Part shown: one piece after another, positions 48,178 to 56,535 of the stretch
Layout of the letters: each line of letters begins with the position of its first letter
How positions within the stretch are numbered: position 1 is the stretch's first letter
Assembly (NCBI GenBank): GCA_003612335.1
Contig: RAYO01000004.1
Coordinates: 124,001-188,000 of the forward strand
Reading direction: 5' to 3'
DNA length: 64,000 nucleotides
Origin: a bacterium 1xD42-67
GTDB lineage: Bacteria; Bacillota; Clostridia; Oscillospirales; Oscillospiraceae
Position numbers and translations under genes: made by a program
The notes under the pieces: model-generated
What the model saw: the letters and a program-made list of their open reading frames with translations, nothing else
What the model was told of the DNA's origin: nothing
The model's database searches: none

Positions 48178-50496
48178 ATGCGCATACTGGCTGTCTTTGC
48201 CTTCTCCTTTTCTGCCGCTGTCTTCGCGGCCATCTACGGCGGTCTGGACGCCCTCCTCCTCCCGCTGGGCGGGGCGCTGGTCGTGGCAGCGGCCGCCGCC
48301 GGACTGATCCTGCGTCAAAAGAGCCGCAGGCGTGCCCAGATCCTCCTGGTCCTGTCCGGTCTGGCCTGCGGTCTTTTGTGGACCTCCCTCTATATGGCCC
48401 TCTTTTTCCGGCCCGCCCAGGCCCTGGACGGGCGCACGGTCCGGCTGTCCGCCACGGTGGCCGACTGGCCCCAGGAGAGCGATCACGGCGGGCATACTAT
48501 AGTGGTCCGGGCCAAGACCGAGTCCTGGGCAGAGGTCACCGCCATCCTCTACACCGACGGACAGGGGGCCGGGCTGCGCCCCGGGGACCGGATCGACACC
48601 GTGGCGCACTGCACCCTGGGGGATCGGACCTTCGCCGGAGAGAGAATCACCTACTACACTGCCAAAGGGGTCTTCCTCCGGGCCCAGGCATACGGCCGGC
48701 TGGAGGTGGAACGCCCCTCCTCCGTCTCTCCCCAGTATTACGCCGCCTGGGCCTCCAGGGCCCTGCGGACAGGCATCGACACCGCCTTCCCCGAAGACGT
48801 CTCCGGCTTCATCCGGGCCCTGGTGACGGGGAACCGGGACAGCCTCACCGACGAGTTCACCACCTCACTGGAGCGGACCGGCCTGTCCCACACCGTGGCA
48901 GTGTCTGGGATGCACCTGGCCTTCCTGTCCGGCCTGCTCACCTATCTGCTGGGCCGGGGCAGGCGGTCCACCGCCCTGCTCACTATCGCCTGGGTGGTCC
49001 TGTTCTGCGGGATCGCCGGGAACACTCCCTCGGTGCTCCGGGCGGCGGTGATGGTCCTCATGCTCCAGTTCGCCCCCCTGCTGGGCCGGGAGCGGGACGG
49101 CCCCACCTCCCTGGCCACGGCGCTGATGCTCCTGCTCTGGCTCAACCCCTTCTCCGCCGCCCACATCGGCTTACAGCTCTCCTTCACATCGGTGGCCGGC
49201 ATCCTGCTGATATCCGACCGGGTCCAGGACTGGCTGCTGGAGCGCCTCGGTATGGGCGAGTGGGAACGGCCCAAGCACAGAGCGGTGCGATACCTGCGGG
49301 CGGCCCCTTACTTCCTCGTCTCCACCCTGTCCGCCACCCTAGGGGCCTCGGTGCTCACGATCCCCCTGGTGGCCCTTCACTTCAACATCGTCTCGCTGAT
49401 CGCGCCGGCGGCCAATCTGCTCACCCTGTGGGCCATCGGCCTGCTCTTTTTGGGCGGACTGGGGACGGGAGCCCTGGCCGCAGTCCTGCCCGGTCTGGCT
49501 CCAGTGCTGGTCCCCCTCTTCACCTGGCTGGCCCGATACCTTCAGTGGGTGGTGGACCTGCTGTCCAGGCCCGCTCTGGCGGCTCTGCCCTTGGAGTCGG
49601 TGTATCACCGGGCCTGGCTGGTACTGGTCTACTCCCTCCTGCTGGTATCCATGCGGATGAAGGGCAGGCGCCCCCTCTGGATGCCCGTCGCCGCCGGAGG
49701 GTTGGGGCTGGTCCTGGCCGTGGCCCTGACCCGGGCGACCTTCTATCTGGGAGATATGGGCGTGACGGTGCTGGACGTGGGCCAGGGCCAGAGCGTTTTG
49801 GTTCGCTCGAGGGGATATCTCACCTTGGTAGACTGCGGCGGGGACAGCCGGGACGACCCCGGCGATGTGGCCGCCGATCACCTCCAGTCCATCGGCCGCA
49901 GCGATATCGATCTGCTGGTGGTGTCCCACTACCACGCCGACCACGCCAACGGGATCCCCCAGCTGCTGCGGCGGATCGACGTGGGAGAGATCGCCCTGCC
50001 CGATGTGGAGGGGGACAGCCCCCTCCGGGCGGAGATCCTGGCCGCCGCAGAGGCAAAGGGCATCCCGGTGCGCTTCGTCCGGAAAGAGGTCCGCTTCTGC
50101 CCCTCCCGCAAGGACCGCATCACCATATCCCCTCCCATGATGGCCGAGGGGACCGTCAACGAACTGGGGCTGACGGTGCTGGCCACCCACGGAGAGCTAG
50201 ATGTCCTGATCACTGGGGACATGGAGCGGGAGGGGGAACTGCGTCTGCTGTCCCAGGCCCCTCTGCCCCGCATCGAGGTGTTGGTAGCGGGCCACCACGG
50301 CTCCCGCACCTCCACCTCTCCGGAACTCCTGGAGGCGGTCCGCCCAGAGCTGGCCCTGTTCTCTGTGGGGCCCGACAACCGATACGGCCACCCGGCTTGG
50401 GAGACGCTGGACCGGCTGGACCGGGCGGGGGCAAAGATCTACCGCACCGACCTGTATGGGACGATCGAAGTACATCTGAAAGAGAATCTGTCATAA
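48178..50496 (+). CDS. comEC: DNA-uptake channel protein ComEC/Rec2
   Basis: 772-residue polytopic membrane protein that passes single-stranded DNA during transformation. N-terminal DUF4131 part (about 1-190) with the OB-like segment, the ComEC competence domain (FIRALVTGNRDSLTDEF, LSHTVAVSGMHLAFLSGLLTYLLGR, GNTPSVLRAAVMV, NPFSAAHIGLQLSFTSVAGIL) and a C-terminal metallo-beta-lactamase domain with LDVGQGQSVLV and SHYHADHANG. The start was taken at ATG 48178, with GGAGGGAGGCGAAGG upstream. All parts look intact. It is followed after 12 bases by holA, a common pairing in Firmicutes. Confidence 0.95.
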   Translation: MRILAVFAFSFSAAVFAAIYGGLDALLLPLGGALVVAAAAAGLILRQKSRRRAQILLVLSGLACGLLWTSLYMALFFRPAQALDGRTVRLSATVADWPQESDHGGHTIVVRAKTESWAEVTAILYTDGQGAGLRPGDRIDTVAHCTLGDRTFAGERITYYTAKGVFLRAQAYGRLEVERPSSVSPQYYAAWASRALRTGIDTAFPEDVSGFIRALVTGNRDSLTDEFTTSLERTGLSHTVAVSGMHLAFLSGLLTYLLGRGRRSTALLTIAWVVLFCGIAGNTPSVLRAAVMVLMLQFAPLLGRERDGPTSLATALMLLLWLNPFSAAHIGLQLSFTSVAGILLISDRVQDWLLERLGMGEWERPKHRAVRYLRAAPYFLVSTLSATLGASVLTIPLVALHFNIVSLIAPAANLLTLWAIGLLFLGGLGTGALAAVLPGLAPVLVPLFTWLARYLQWVVDLLSRPALAALPLESVYHRAWLVLVYSLLLVSMRMKGRRPLWMPVAAGGLGLVLAVALTRATFYLGDMGVTVLDVGQGQSVLVRSRGYLTLVDCGGDSRDDPGDVAADHLQSIGRSDIDLLVVSHYHADHANGIPQLLRRIDVGEIALPDVEGDSPLRAEILAAAEAKGIPVRFVRKEVRFCPSRKDRITISPPMMAEGTVNELGLTVLATHGELDVLITGDMEREGELRLLSQAPLPRIEVLVAGHHGSRTSTSPELLEAVRPELALFSVGPDNRYGHPAWETLDRLDRAGAKIYRTDLYGTIEVHLKENLS

Positions 50497-50508
50497 GGAG
50501 GGACCCCC

Positions 50509-51543
50509 ATGCCGCCGAGATCCAGACCGGACACATCCGGATTCGATCAGCTGAAAAAGGACCTGTCCTCCGGGACGCCGGGCCAGCTCTATATCCTCCA
50601 CGGGGAAGAGACCTTCCTCCGAGACCACTACCTGCGCCGCCTCCAGGAGGCGGTGCTCACTGGGGGGCTGGGGGAGTTCAACCGCCACGACCTGGGGGCC
50701 GGGGACATGTCCCCCCACGCTCTGGAGGAGGCGGTGGACTGTCTGCCCATGATGGCGGAGCGGACCCTGGTCCAGGTCACCGACTTCGACCTGTTCAAGG
50801 CGGGAGAAAAGGATCGGGATGCCTACCTGCAGATCTTGTCCGGCCTGCCCAGCTACTGCTGTCTGGTCTTCCTCTACGACCTGATCGCCTACAAGCCGGA
50901 CGCCCGTACCAAGCTGGCCCAGGCCGTGAAGCAGCATGGCACGGTGGTGGAGTTCGCCCGGCAGGGCCAGCGGGAGCTCACCGACTGGGTCCGCCGCCAC
51001 TTCAAGGCCCTGGGCAAGGAGATCGATCCCCGCCTGTGTGAGGAGCTCATCTTCCTGTGCGGCGACCTGATGCACAACCTCCAGCAGGAGATCGGCAAGA
51101 TCGGGGCCTATGCCAAGGGGGAGCGCATCACCCGGGCGGATATCGAGGCAGTGGCCACTCCTCAGCTCAGCGCCGTGGTCTTCCGGATCGCCGACGCCAT
51201 CGGAGAAAAGGACTACGACCGGGCGGCCCGGGTCCTGGGAGAGCTGTATCAGATGCAAAAGAGCCCCTATGAGATCCTGGCAGCCCTGGGCAAGCAGATG
51301 CGTCAGCTCTACTCCGCCCGGCTGGCCCTGGACCAGAAGAAGAACGCCGCCTATGTCGCCAAGCTGTGGGGGATGCGATACCCCGCCGACCGCCTGATGG
51401 TCAGTGCCCGGCGATTCTCCCTGCCCTGGTGCCGCCGGGCCGTCGTCCGTTGCGCCCAGACCGACCTGGCGATGAAGACCACTGGTCAGGAGCCCAAGGA
51501 GCTGCTGACCACCCTGCTGCTGGAGCTAGCTGACGCGGGGTGA
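50509..51543 (+). CDS. holA: DNA polymerase III delta subunit HolA
   Basis: Clamp-loader subunit that opens the sliding clamp. The 344 residues show the delta signature YILHGEETFLRDHYLRRL (25-42), a Rossmann-like AAA domain, ALEEAVDCLPMMAERTLVQV and the C-terminal helical EKDYDRAARVLGELYQMQKSPYEILAALGKQMRQLY. AAGGAGGGAC precedes the ATG. Its last 18 bases overlap the 3' end of the opposing Spo0A-C-like gene. Confidence 0.95.
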   Translation: MPPRSRPDTSGFDQLKKDLSSGTPGQLYILHGEETFLRDHYLRRLQEAVLTGGLGEFNRHDLGAGDMSPHALEEAVDCLPMMAERTLVQVTDFDLFKAGEKDRDAYLQILSGLPSYCCLVFLYDLIAYKPDARTKLAQAVKQHGTVVEFARQGQRELTDWVRRHFKALGKEIDPRLCEELIFLCGDLMHNLQQEIGKIGAYAKGERITRADIEAVATPQLSAVVFRIADAIGEKDYDRAARVLGELYQMQKSPYEILAALGKQMRQLYSARLALDQKKNAAYVAKLWGMRYPADRLMVSARRFSLPWCRRAVVRCAQTDLAMKTTGQEPKELLTTLLLELADAG

Positions 51544-51882
51544 ATGGGACCGGGAGAGGTGGGCGGCGAGGATCCCCAGGAATCGGGCATTCGTCGGCCT
51601 GGAGGTCAGCGGCACACAGGAGATCTGGATCAGACGGGCAGGCGCATCCGTCCATATCCGGGCAACAGAGGTACGGATATTGCGCTCCACAGCGGCGGGG
51701 CTCGTCCTGTAATGTACGGCCACATCCGGATAGAGCCATTTTGTGACCAGACAGAGCCGCTGGGGGGATCCTAGGATCAGATATACCGCATACGCGATAT
51801 GGAAAAACCCGGTATAATTCGCAGTGAGCCCCAGCTGGTAGAGCAGGTCGTATATCTCAGCGGACAGATCCTCCCAAGTCAT
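51526..51882 (-). CDS. Stand-alone Spo0A C-terminal-like DNA-binding domain protein
   Basis: 118 residues corresponding to the effector domain of the sporulation regulator Spo0A with no receiver domain. Alignable blocks: YQLGLTANYTGFFHIAYAVYLIL (helices A-B), VTKWLYPDVAVHYRTSPAAVERNIRTSVARIW (recognition region; Spo0A has VTKxLYPxIAKKY...VERAIRHAIEVAW) and the terminal SRPTNARFLGILAAHL. Start at ATG 51882 overlaps the XRE stop as ATGA. It is probably a DNA-binding partner or rival of Spo0A. Base composition is less GC-rich than the flanking genes. Confidence 0.85.
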   Translation of the reverse strand: MTWEDLSAEIYDLLYQLGLTANYTGFFHIAYAVYLILGSPQRLCLVTKWLYPDVAVHYRTSPAAVERNIRTSVARIWTDAPARLIQISCVPLTSRPTNARFLGILAAHLSRSHSPRVS

Positions 51883-52214
51883 TTCCGCAGCACCTCCATG
51901 ATAGCACGGATGTGCTGAGTGACGTCCTCCTGGTCCTTGCTGGACAGCTCTCTGAACCATTCCAGGCAGTGCAGCAGGGCCAGGATCGAATCCAACGACT
52001 TCATCGGGATGATCTCGCCCGTGAGCGAGCTCAGCGGGACATCCAGACTGTCGGCGATCCGGAGCGCCGTATAGAGTGAGGTATTGCCATCTTCCAAAAC
52101 AGATTGCAGCGTCGATCTCGCTATACCCAGCTCTTTGGAAAATTCACTCAAGCTGTGTTTTTTGGATTTCTGGATCGCACTCAAGTTGTTCGCGAAGTTT
52201 TTACATCGCTCCAC
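51879..52214 (-). CDS. XRE-family helix-turn-helix regulator
   Basis: 111 residues; start is GTG 52214, with AAAGGAGGGG six bases upstream. HTH_XRE domain about 14-66: SLSEFSKELGIARSTLQSVLEDGNTSLYTALRIADSLDVPLSSLTG. The remaining 45 residues form a charged helix (LDSILALLHCLEWFRELSSKDQEDVTQHIRAIMEVL) likely for dimerisation or partner binding. It is coupled by ATGA overlap with the Spo0A-C-like gene, so the pair probably acts together. Targets are unknown. Confidence 0.9.
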   Translation of the reverse strand: MERCKNFANNLSAIQKSKKHSLSEFSKELGIARSTLQSVLEDGNTSLYTALRIADSLDVPLSSLTGEIIPMKSLDSILALLHCLEWFRELSSKDQEDVTQHIRAIMEVLRK

Positions 52215-52415
52215 AAAAATCCCCTCCTTTTGACATACCCTTAGGATACAGGAGATCTATGGAATCGGGCGTACGAGGTTTCGGTCCAGCGTACGGATCT
52301 TCATATAGGGATGGGACCAGCCGGGACTGACCACCTTTCACAGCCAGCTGGATAGCCGGTCATCCGATTTCCAAATCTGTTGGATCTGCTTTTGGGACAA
52401 TACAAAAATCAACTT

Positions 52416-52443
52416 ATTATAGCATGATCTTTCATAAAATCAA
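52416..52443 (-). promoter_or_regulatory. Likely promoter of the XRE/Spo0A-C pair
   Basis: On the minus strand TTGATT (52438-52443), 16 bases, consensus TATAAT (52416-52421). Confidence 0.65.
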
Positions 52444-52464
52444 ATCACTTTTTATCATTCTCTC

Positions 52465-52493
52465 TTGCCTATCTGCTGGAAATATGGTATCAT
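52465..52493 (+). promoter_or_regulatory. mrnC promoter
   Basis: TTGCCT (52465-52470), 17 bases, TATCAT (52488-52493); the ATG follows 32 bases later. Confidence 0.7.
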
Positions 52494-52524
52494 CATCCCA
52501 CTTTTCTGAAGGGAGCCCTCCGCA

Positions 52525-52926
52525 ATGACCGACTACTTTCATTTAGACATGGACCGAGGTCCTCTGCTCTCTCTGTCCACTCTGGGACTGGCCCACCTGG
52601 GGGATGGGGTCTTCGAGGTGATGGTCCGCTCTTGGCTGATCCTCCACGGCAGAGCCAAGGCCAAGGACCTCCACCGGGCCACGGTGCAGTATGTGGCCGC
52701 TCCCGCCCAGGCGGAGCGCTTCGCGCGCATCCAGCCCCTCCTCACAGAAGAGGAGGCCGACGTCTTCCGCCGGGGACGGAACACTGCCCCCCACTCCGTC
52801 CCCAAGGCCGCCAGCCGGGCCCAGTACCAGACCGCCACCGGCCTGGAGGCCCTCTTCGGCTGGCTCTACCTCCAGGGGAGGACCCAGCGGCTGAATGAAC
52901 TGTTTTCTGCGATGATGGAGGAGTGA
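52525..52926 (+). CDS. mrnC: Mini-ribonuclease III
   Basis: 133-residue RNase III-type nuclease without a dsRNA-binding domain; in Bacillus it matures 23S rRNA. LAHLGDGVFEVMVRSWLI (22-39) with the catalytic acidic residues, then RRGRNTAPHSVPKAASRAQYQTATGLEALFGWLYL, where the E(A)LFGWLYL region carries the second acidic pair. First gene of a four-gene run ending with rqcH. Confidence 0.93.
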   Translation: MTDYFHLDMDRGPLLSLSTLGLAHLGDGVFEVMVRSWLILHGRAKAKDLHRATVQYVAAPAQAERFARIQPLLTEEEADVFRRGRNTAPHSVPKAASRAQYQTATGLEALFGWLYLQGRTQRLNELFSAMMEE

Positions 52927-52929
52927 GTT

Positions 52930-53454
52930 ATGCCGATCTACAAGCCGGAAGGATATGACACTGTCCTCGCCCGTATCAAGGAGGAGATCCAGCTCCAGAA
53001 GATCCAGATGAGGCCGGTGCTCTCGGAAGAGCAGATCTCCGCCTTTGAGCAAACGCACCAGATCGTTCTGCCCGAGGGCTACCGCCGCTTCCTGCTGGAG
53101 GTGGGGGACGGCTGCGACATGTTCGGCGGCTGCAACTTCCTGCCCCTTGGAGCAGAGCGGGCGGCGGAACACTACGCTGAGCCCTTCCCCTTTACAGAAC
53201 ATGAAATCGAAGGGGACGAGCCCCTCTCCGACGAGTTCTGGGAACAGGTCCAGCAGGGGACGCTGGAGCTCATCGACATCGGCTGCGGCCAGACCTTCCA
53301 GCTGATCGTCACCGGCCCCTGCCGGGGCGAGGTCTGGAGCCTGTGCGAGATGGGGACCCAGCCCTGCTGCCAGCGCCAGGATCTCCTGGGCTGGTTCGAG
53401 CGCTGGCTGACTGACGGAGACAATGTGGACTATTACGCGGAATTTCCCTATTAA
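52930..53454 (+). CDS. SMI1/KNR4 (SUKH) family protein, second copy
   Basis: 174 residues. SUKH pattern: SEEQISAFEQTHQIVLPEGYRRFLLEVGDGCDMFGGC, TLELIDIGCGQTFQLIVTGPCRGEVWSLCEMG and the terminal WFERWL segment. The gene starts three bases after mrnC, with GGAGGAGTGAG serving both as mrnC's end and as ribosome site. No toxin is nearby. Like the copy in the purine operon it is an orphan immunity-type gene tucked into a housekeeping operon. Confidence 0.88.
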   Translation: MPIYKPEGYDTVLARIKEEIQLQKIQMRPVLSEEQISAFEQTHQIVLPEGYRRFLLEVGDGCDMFGGCNFLPLGAERAAEHYAEPFPFTEHEIEGDEPLSDEFWEQVQQGTLELIDIGCGQTFQLIVTGPCRGEVWSLCEMGTQPCCQRQDLLGWFERWLTDGDNVDYYAEFPY

Positions 53455-53466
53455 GGAGGTCCCATC

Positions 53467-53817
53467 ATGATCTTATACCGTCCCGTTGGAGAGCAGGAGC
53501 TGGCCCTCATTCGGGAGAGCGGATACACCGCCTTTCCGCCCCGCCTGCCGGAGCAGCCCATCTTCTACCCCGTGCTCAACGAGCAGTATGCTGTGGAGAT
53601 CGCCTCCAAATGGAACACCAGAGACCCGGCCTCCGGCTTCAAGGGCTATGTCACCCGCTTCGAGGTGGACGACGGCTTCCTGGCCCGCTACCAGATCCAG
53701 ACGGTGGGCCGCTCTTATCACCAGGAGTATTGGATCCCTGCCGAGGACCTGGCTGAGTTCGTCCGGCATATCGTGGGGAAGATCGAGGTGATCCGGACCA
53801 CCGGCGCACCGCTGTAG
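53467..53817 (+). CDS. ADP-ribosylation/crystallin J1-like small protein
   Basis: 116 residues: LYRPVGEQELALIRESGYTAFPPRLPEQPIFYPVLNEQYA, FVTRFEV-type middle (YVTRFEVDDGFLARYQIQTVG) and EYWIPAEDLAEFVRHIVGKIEV. Proteins of this pattern are commonly labelled ADP-ribosylation/crystallin J1, though this short form lacks the ADP-ribosylglycohydrolase domain itself. AAGGAGGTCCC precedes the ATG. The stop codon TAG (53815-53817) is part of the repeat arm TGTAGGG. Confidence 0.75.
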   Translation: MILYRPVGEQELALIRESGYTAFPPRLPEQPIFYPVLNEQYAVEIASKWNTRDPASGFKGYVTRFEVDDGFLARYQIQTVGRSYHQEYWIPAEDLAEFVRHIVGKIEVIRTTGAPL

Positions 53818-53882
53818 GGAGCGGATGTCATCCGCCCGTAAATGATGGGCAAGACCTGCGGGCGCATGATGTGCGCCCCTAC
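53813..53882. repeat. Palindromic repeat family B, copy 3
   Basis: Arm TGTAGGGAGCGGATGTCATC... at 53813-53838 and its inverted mate at 53859-53882 ending GCGCCCCTAC. Each arm is also a small palindrome (GCGGATGTCATCCGC; GGGCGCATGATGTGCGCCC). It supplies the stop of the upstream gene and ends 25 bases before the rqcH start. Confidence 0.88.
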
Positions 53883-53907
53883 CAATGATTTCAAAGAGGT
53901 GATCCCA

Positions 53908-55716
53908 ATGCCTTTAGACGCGCTGTGCCTGTCAGGCGTGATCCATGAACTGGATACAGGCCTGGCCGGGGCCCGGGTGGACAAGATCTACCAGCCCGGC
54001 CGGGACGAGGTGGTGCTGGCCCTGCGGACCCAAAGCGTGGGCAACGTGCGGCTGCTGCTGTCGGCCGCCCCGGCCCGCCCCCGGCTCCACCTCACTACCC
54101 TGTCCTGGGAGAACCCAGAGAAGCCCCCTATGTTCTGTATGCTCCTGCGCAAGCACCTGTCTGGGGCTCGGCTGCTGGAGATCCTCCAACCCCCTCTGGA
54201 GCGGGCGGCGGTCCTTCGTTTCGAGGCACTGAACGAGCTGGGGGACCGGGTAGAGCGCCGCCTGGTGCTGGAGGCCATCAGCCACAAGACCAACCTGATC
54301 CTCCTGGACGGAGAGGGCCGTATCCTGGACTGTATCCGACATGTGGGCCTGGAATCGGCGGACAAGCTGCTCCTTTCGGGCGCAGAGCAGGCTCCGGCGG
54401 TGCAGTACAGGGCCCTTCAGCCGGGGATGTTCTACCGTCTCCCCCCAGGTGTGGACAAGGAGGACCTCCTCTCGGCCGGCCGGGAGCGGCTGGAGGAACT
54501 GCTGTCCTCCGCCCCGACGGAGGCCCAGGCGGACCGCTGGCTGCTGGACACCTTCGGCGGGCTCTCCCCTCTGATCTGCCGGGAGCTGGCCCACCGGGCC
54601 GGCGGGGCTGCCGACATACGGCTGAACGTCCTGGGCCCGGAGGGCCGGACACGGCTGCTGGACCAACTGGAGGAGCTGGGGGAGGCGGTCACAGCGGGGC
54701 GGTATGTCCCCACCATGATATCCATGGAGGGCCGGCCCCGGGATTTCACCTTCCTCCCTGTGGGCCAGTATGAGGGCGCTGCCCAGGTGGACGGCTGGCC
54801 CGCCTTCTCCCCTCTGCTGGACGCTTTTTTTGAACAGCGGGAGCGGCAGGACCGAATCAGGCAGAAGGGCCAGGACCTGATCAAGTCGGTGACCAATGCC
54901 CGGGACCGGGTCAAGCGGAAGATCGCCAACCAGGAGAAAGAGCTGGCCGCAACAAAGGACCGGGACCGGCTCCGCCAGCTGGGAGATATCCTCACCAGCA
55001 ACTTTTATCAGATGGAGCGTGGCATGGCCCGGCTCCGGGCATCGGACTTCTACGATCCCCAGGGGAGGGAGATCGAGATCAGGCTGGACCCCCTCCTCAC
55101 CCCCCAGCAGAACGCCGCCAAGTATTATAAGGATTACAACCGGGCCAAGAAGGCGGAAGAGATGCTCACCATCCAGCTGGAGAAGGGCCGGCAGGAGCTG
55201 GACTATCTCAACAGCGTGCTGGAGAACATCTCCCTGGCTGAGGGGGAGCGGGACCTGGCTGAGATCCGCCAGGAGCTGGCCGACACCGGCTACCTCCGCC
55301 GCCCCTCCAAGGCCAAGGACCGGGGCAGGCGGGTGAGCTCCAAGCCTATGGAGTTCCTTTCCACCGCCGGACTGCGCATCTCGGTGGGCAAGAACAACAG
55401 TCAGAACGATCTGCTCACCTGTAAGCTGGCAGGCAAGGGGGACATCTGGTTCCACACCCAGAAGATACACGGCTCCCATGTGATCCTGTGGACCGAAGGA
55501 GGCCGGCCCGACCTCCAGAGCCTCAACGAGGCCGCGATCCTGGCCGCCTGGTTCTCTCAGGCCCGGGACAGCAGCAAGGTCCCAGTGGACTATACCCCCG
55601 TCCGCTATGTCAAGAAACCTGGGGGCGCCCGGCCCGGCATGGTGATCTACACCACCTATGAGACCGCCCAGGTCACCCCTGACGGGGAGCTGGCAAAAAG
55701 GCTGAGAGTCAAATAA
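53908..55716 (+). CDS. rqcH: RqcH/NFACT-family ribosome quality control protein
   Basis: 602-residue homologue of Rqc2/RqcH (older name fibronectin-binding protein FbpA), which binds stalled 50S subunits and recruits tRNA-Ala to add C-terminal alanine tails. NFACT-N domain (1-about 270: NPEKPPMFCMLLRKHLSGARL), HhH and coiled-coil part (about 290-440: RIRQKGQDLIKSVTNARDRVKRKI onward) and NFACT-R domain (about 475-602: STAGLRISVGKNNSQNDLLT, DIWFHTQKIHGSHVIL). Start at ATG 53908, with AAAGAGGTGA upstream; the longer reading begins in the repeat. Confidence 0.95.
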   Translation: MPLDALCLSGVIHELDTGLAGARVDKIYQPGRDEVVLALRTQSVGNVRLLLSAAPARPRLHLTTLSWENPEKPPMFCMLLRKHLSGARLLEILQPPLERAAVLRFEALNELGDRVERRLVLEAISHKTNLILLDGEGRILDCIRHVGLESADKLLLSGAEQAPAVQYRALQPGMFYRLPPGVDKEDLLSAGRERLEELLSSAPTEAQADRWLLDTFGGLSPLICRELAHRAGGAADIRLNVLGPEGRTRLLDQLEELGEAVTAGRYVPTMISMEGRPRDFTFLPVGQYEGAAQVDGWPAFSPLLDAFFEQRERQDRIRQKGQDLIKSVTNARDRVKRKIANQEKELAATKDRDRLRQLGDILTSNFYQMERGMARLRASDFYDPQGREIEIRLDPLLTPQQNAAKYYKDYNRAKKAEEMLTIQLEKGRQELDYLNSVLENISLAEGERDLAEIRQELADTGYLRRPSKAKDRGRRVSSKPMEFLSTAGLRISVGKNNSQNDLLTCKLAGKGDIWFHTQKIHGSHVILWTEGGRPDLQSLNEAAILAAWFSQARDSSKVPVDYTPVRYVKKPGGARPGMVIYTTYETAQVTPDGELAKRLRVK

Positions 55717-55814
55717 GATGATGAGCGGCTGTCCTTTGACGGGACGACCGCTTATCTTTTCCAGAGCATTGCCGATATATCCAGTATGGATCGCGATAAA
55801 GGAGGGAACGTTTC

Positions 55815-56510
55815 ATGGACATCACTTTCGATCCCCGAGCCAGACAGATCTCACCCATGCGGACAGCCCGATCCGCAGCGCCCCAACAGAGGGAGACCCA
55901 GACCACCGGGCAGTCTCAGGACACGATGGAGATCTCTCATGAGGGCCAGCAGGCCGCCGCGGGAGCGCCGGACCTCGACCAGAGCTGGGAAAAGCTGGAG
56001 GCCGCTCTGCGCAGCATGTCCAGAGATGGATCTGTGTCCACGCTCCGGGAGCAGCTGGGCGAGCAGGAGCTGGAGATCAACTGGAACGCCACGGTGGACC
56101 CGGACGGGCAGATCTGGTGCAAAAGCTATTTCGATTCCTTCGTCTCCCAGGTCACAGAGTTTCGAGACACCGCCGAGCGCGCCATCAAGGAGCATTACGC
56201 CGACGCCTATCAAGAGGCGCTGAACAGTCCTCTGGGGCGGGACTTGCCCAGCCAGCTGAATTTTATCGCCGCCAAATATCAGTGCTCCTGGACCGACTAC
56301 TTCGACGCCAGTATGCCGGCGGGAGAGCGGCAATGGACCTATACTCAGGTGCGGGCCATGCTCACCGGAAGCGGCCTGCGCCTCAACGATCCCTACGCCT
56401 TGAAGGGCATCCACATCCCCACCGACGAGGAGACCTCCAAAAACGCCAGGCAGGCCGCTGACGATACGATCAGCGCGCTGGTCCGACAGGCCAAGGCAGA
56501 CGCAGGATAG
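55815..56510 (+). CDS. Unknown 231-residue protein
   Basis: I do not recognise the family. AAAGGAGGG precedes the ATG. The first 50 residues are low complexity (RSAAPQQRETQTTGQSQDTMEISHEGQ), followed by a mostly helical soluble domain: LDQSWEKLEAALRSMSRDGS, WNATVDPDGQIWCKSYFDSF, then QWTYTQVRAMLTGSGLRLNDPYA. No signal or membrane segment. It is 98 bases after rqcH and converges with an AAA ATPase gene across a shared terminator. Confidence 0.72.
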   Translation: MDITFDPRARQISPMRTARSAAPQQRETQTTGQSQDTMEISHEGQQAAAGAPDLDQSWEKLEAALRSMSRDGSVSTLREQLGEQELEINWNATVDPDGQIWCKSYFDSFVSQVTEFRDTAERAIKEHYADAYQEALNSPLGRDLPSQLNFIAAKYQCSWTDYFDASMPAGERQWTYTQVRAMLTGSGLRLNDPYALKGIHIPTDEETSKNARQAADDTISALVRQAKADAG

Positions 56511-56513
56511 CAA

Positions 56514-56535
56514 AAACCGCCCTACGGGGCGGTTT
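56514..56535. terminator. Bidirectional terminator with a UACG tetraloop
   Basis: AAACCGCCC-TACG-GGGCGGTTT, shared by the converging 55815 gene and the ATPase gene; five T follow on the minus strand. It overlaps the ATPase stop codon (56522-56524). Confidence 0.88.

Larger units (their letters stand above)
52215..52524. other. AT-rich divergent promoter region (310 bp)
   Basis: Separates the XRE pair from mrnC. It carries the XRE promoter on the minus strand (52416-52443) and the mrnC promoter on the plus strand (52465-52493). The 200-base XRE leader contains no recognisable ORF; GC content is much lower than the window average. Confidence 0.6.

Noticed and set aside
48378-51041. 887-codon plus-strand frame through comEC and holA
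   Set aside because: Different frame of two intact conserved genes; Pro/Arg/Gly-rich with no motifs.
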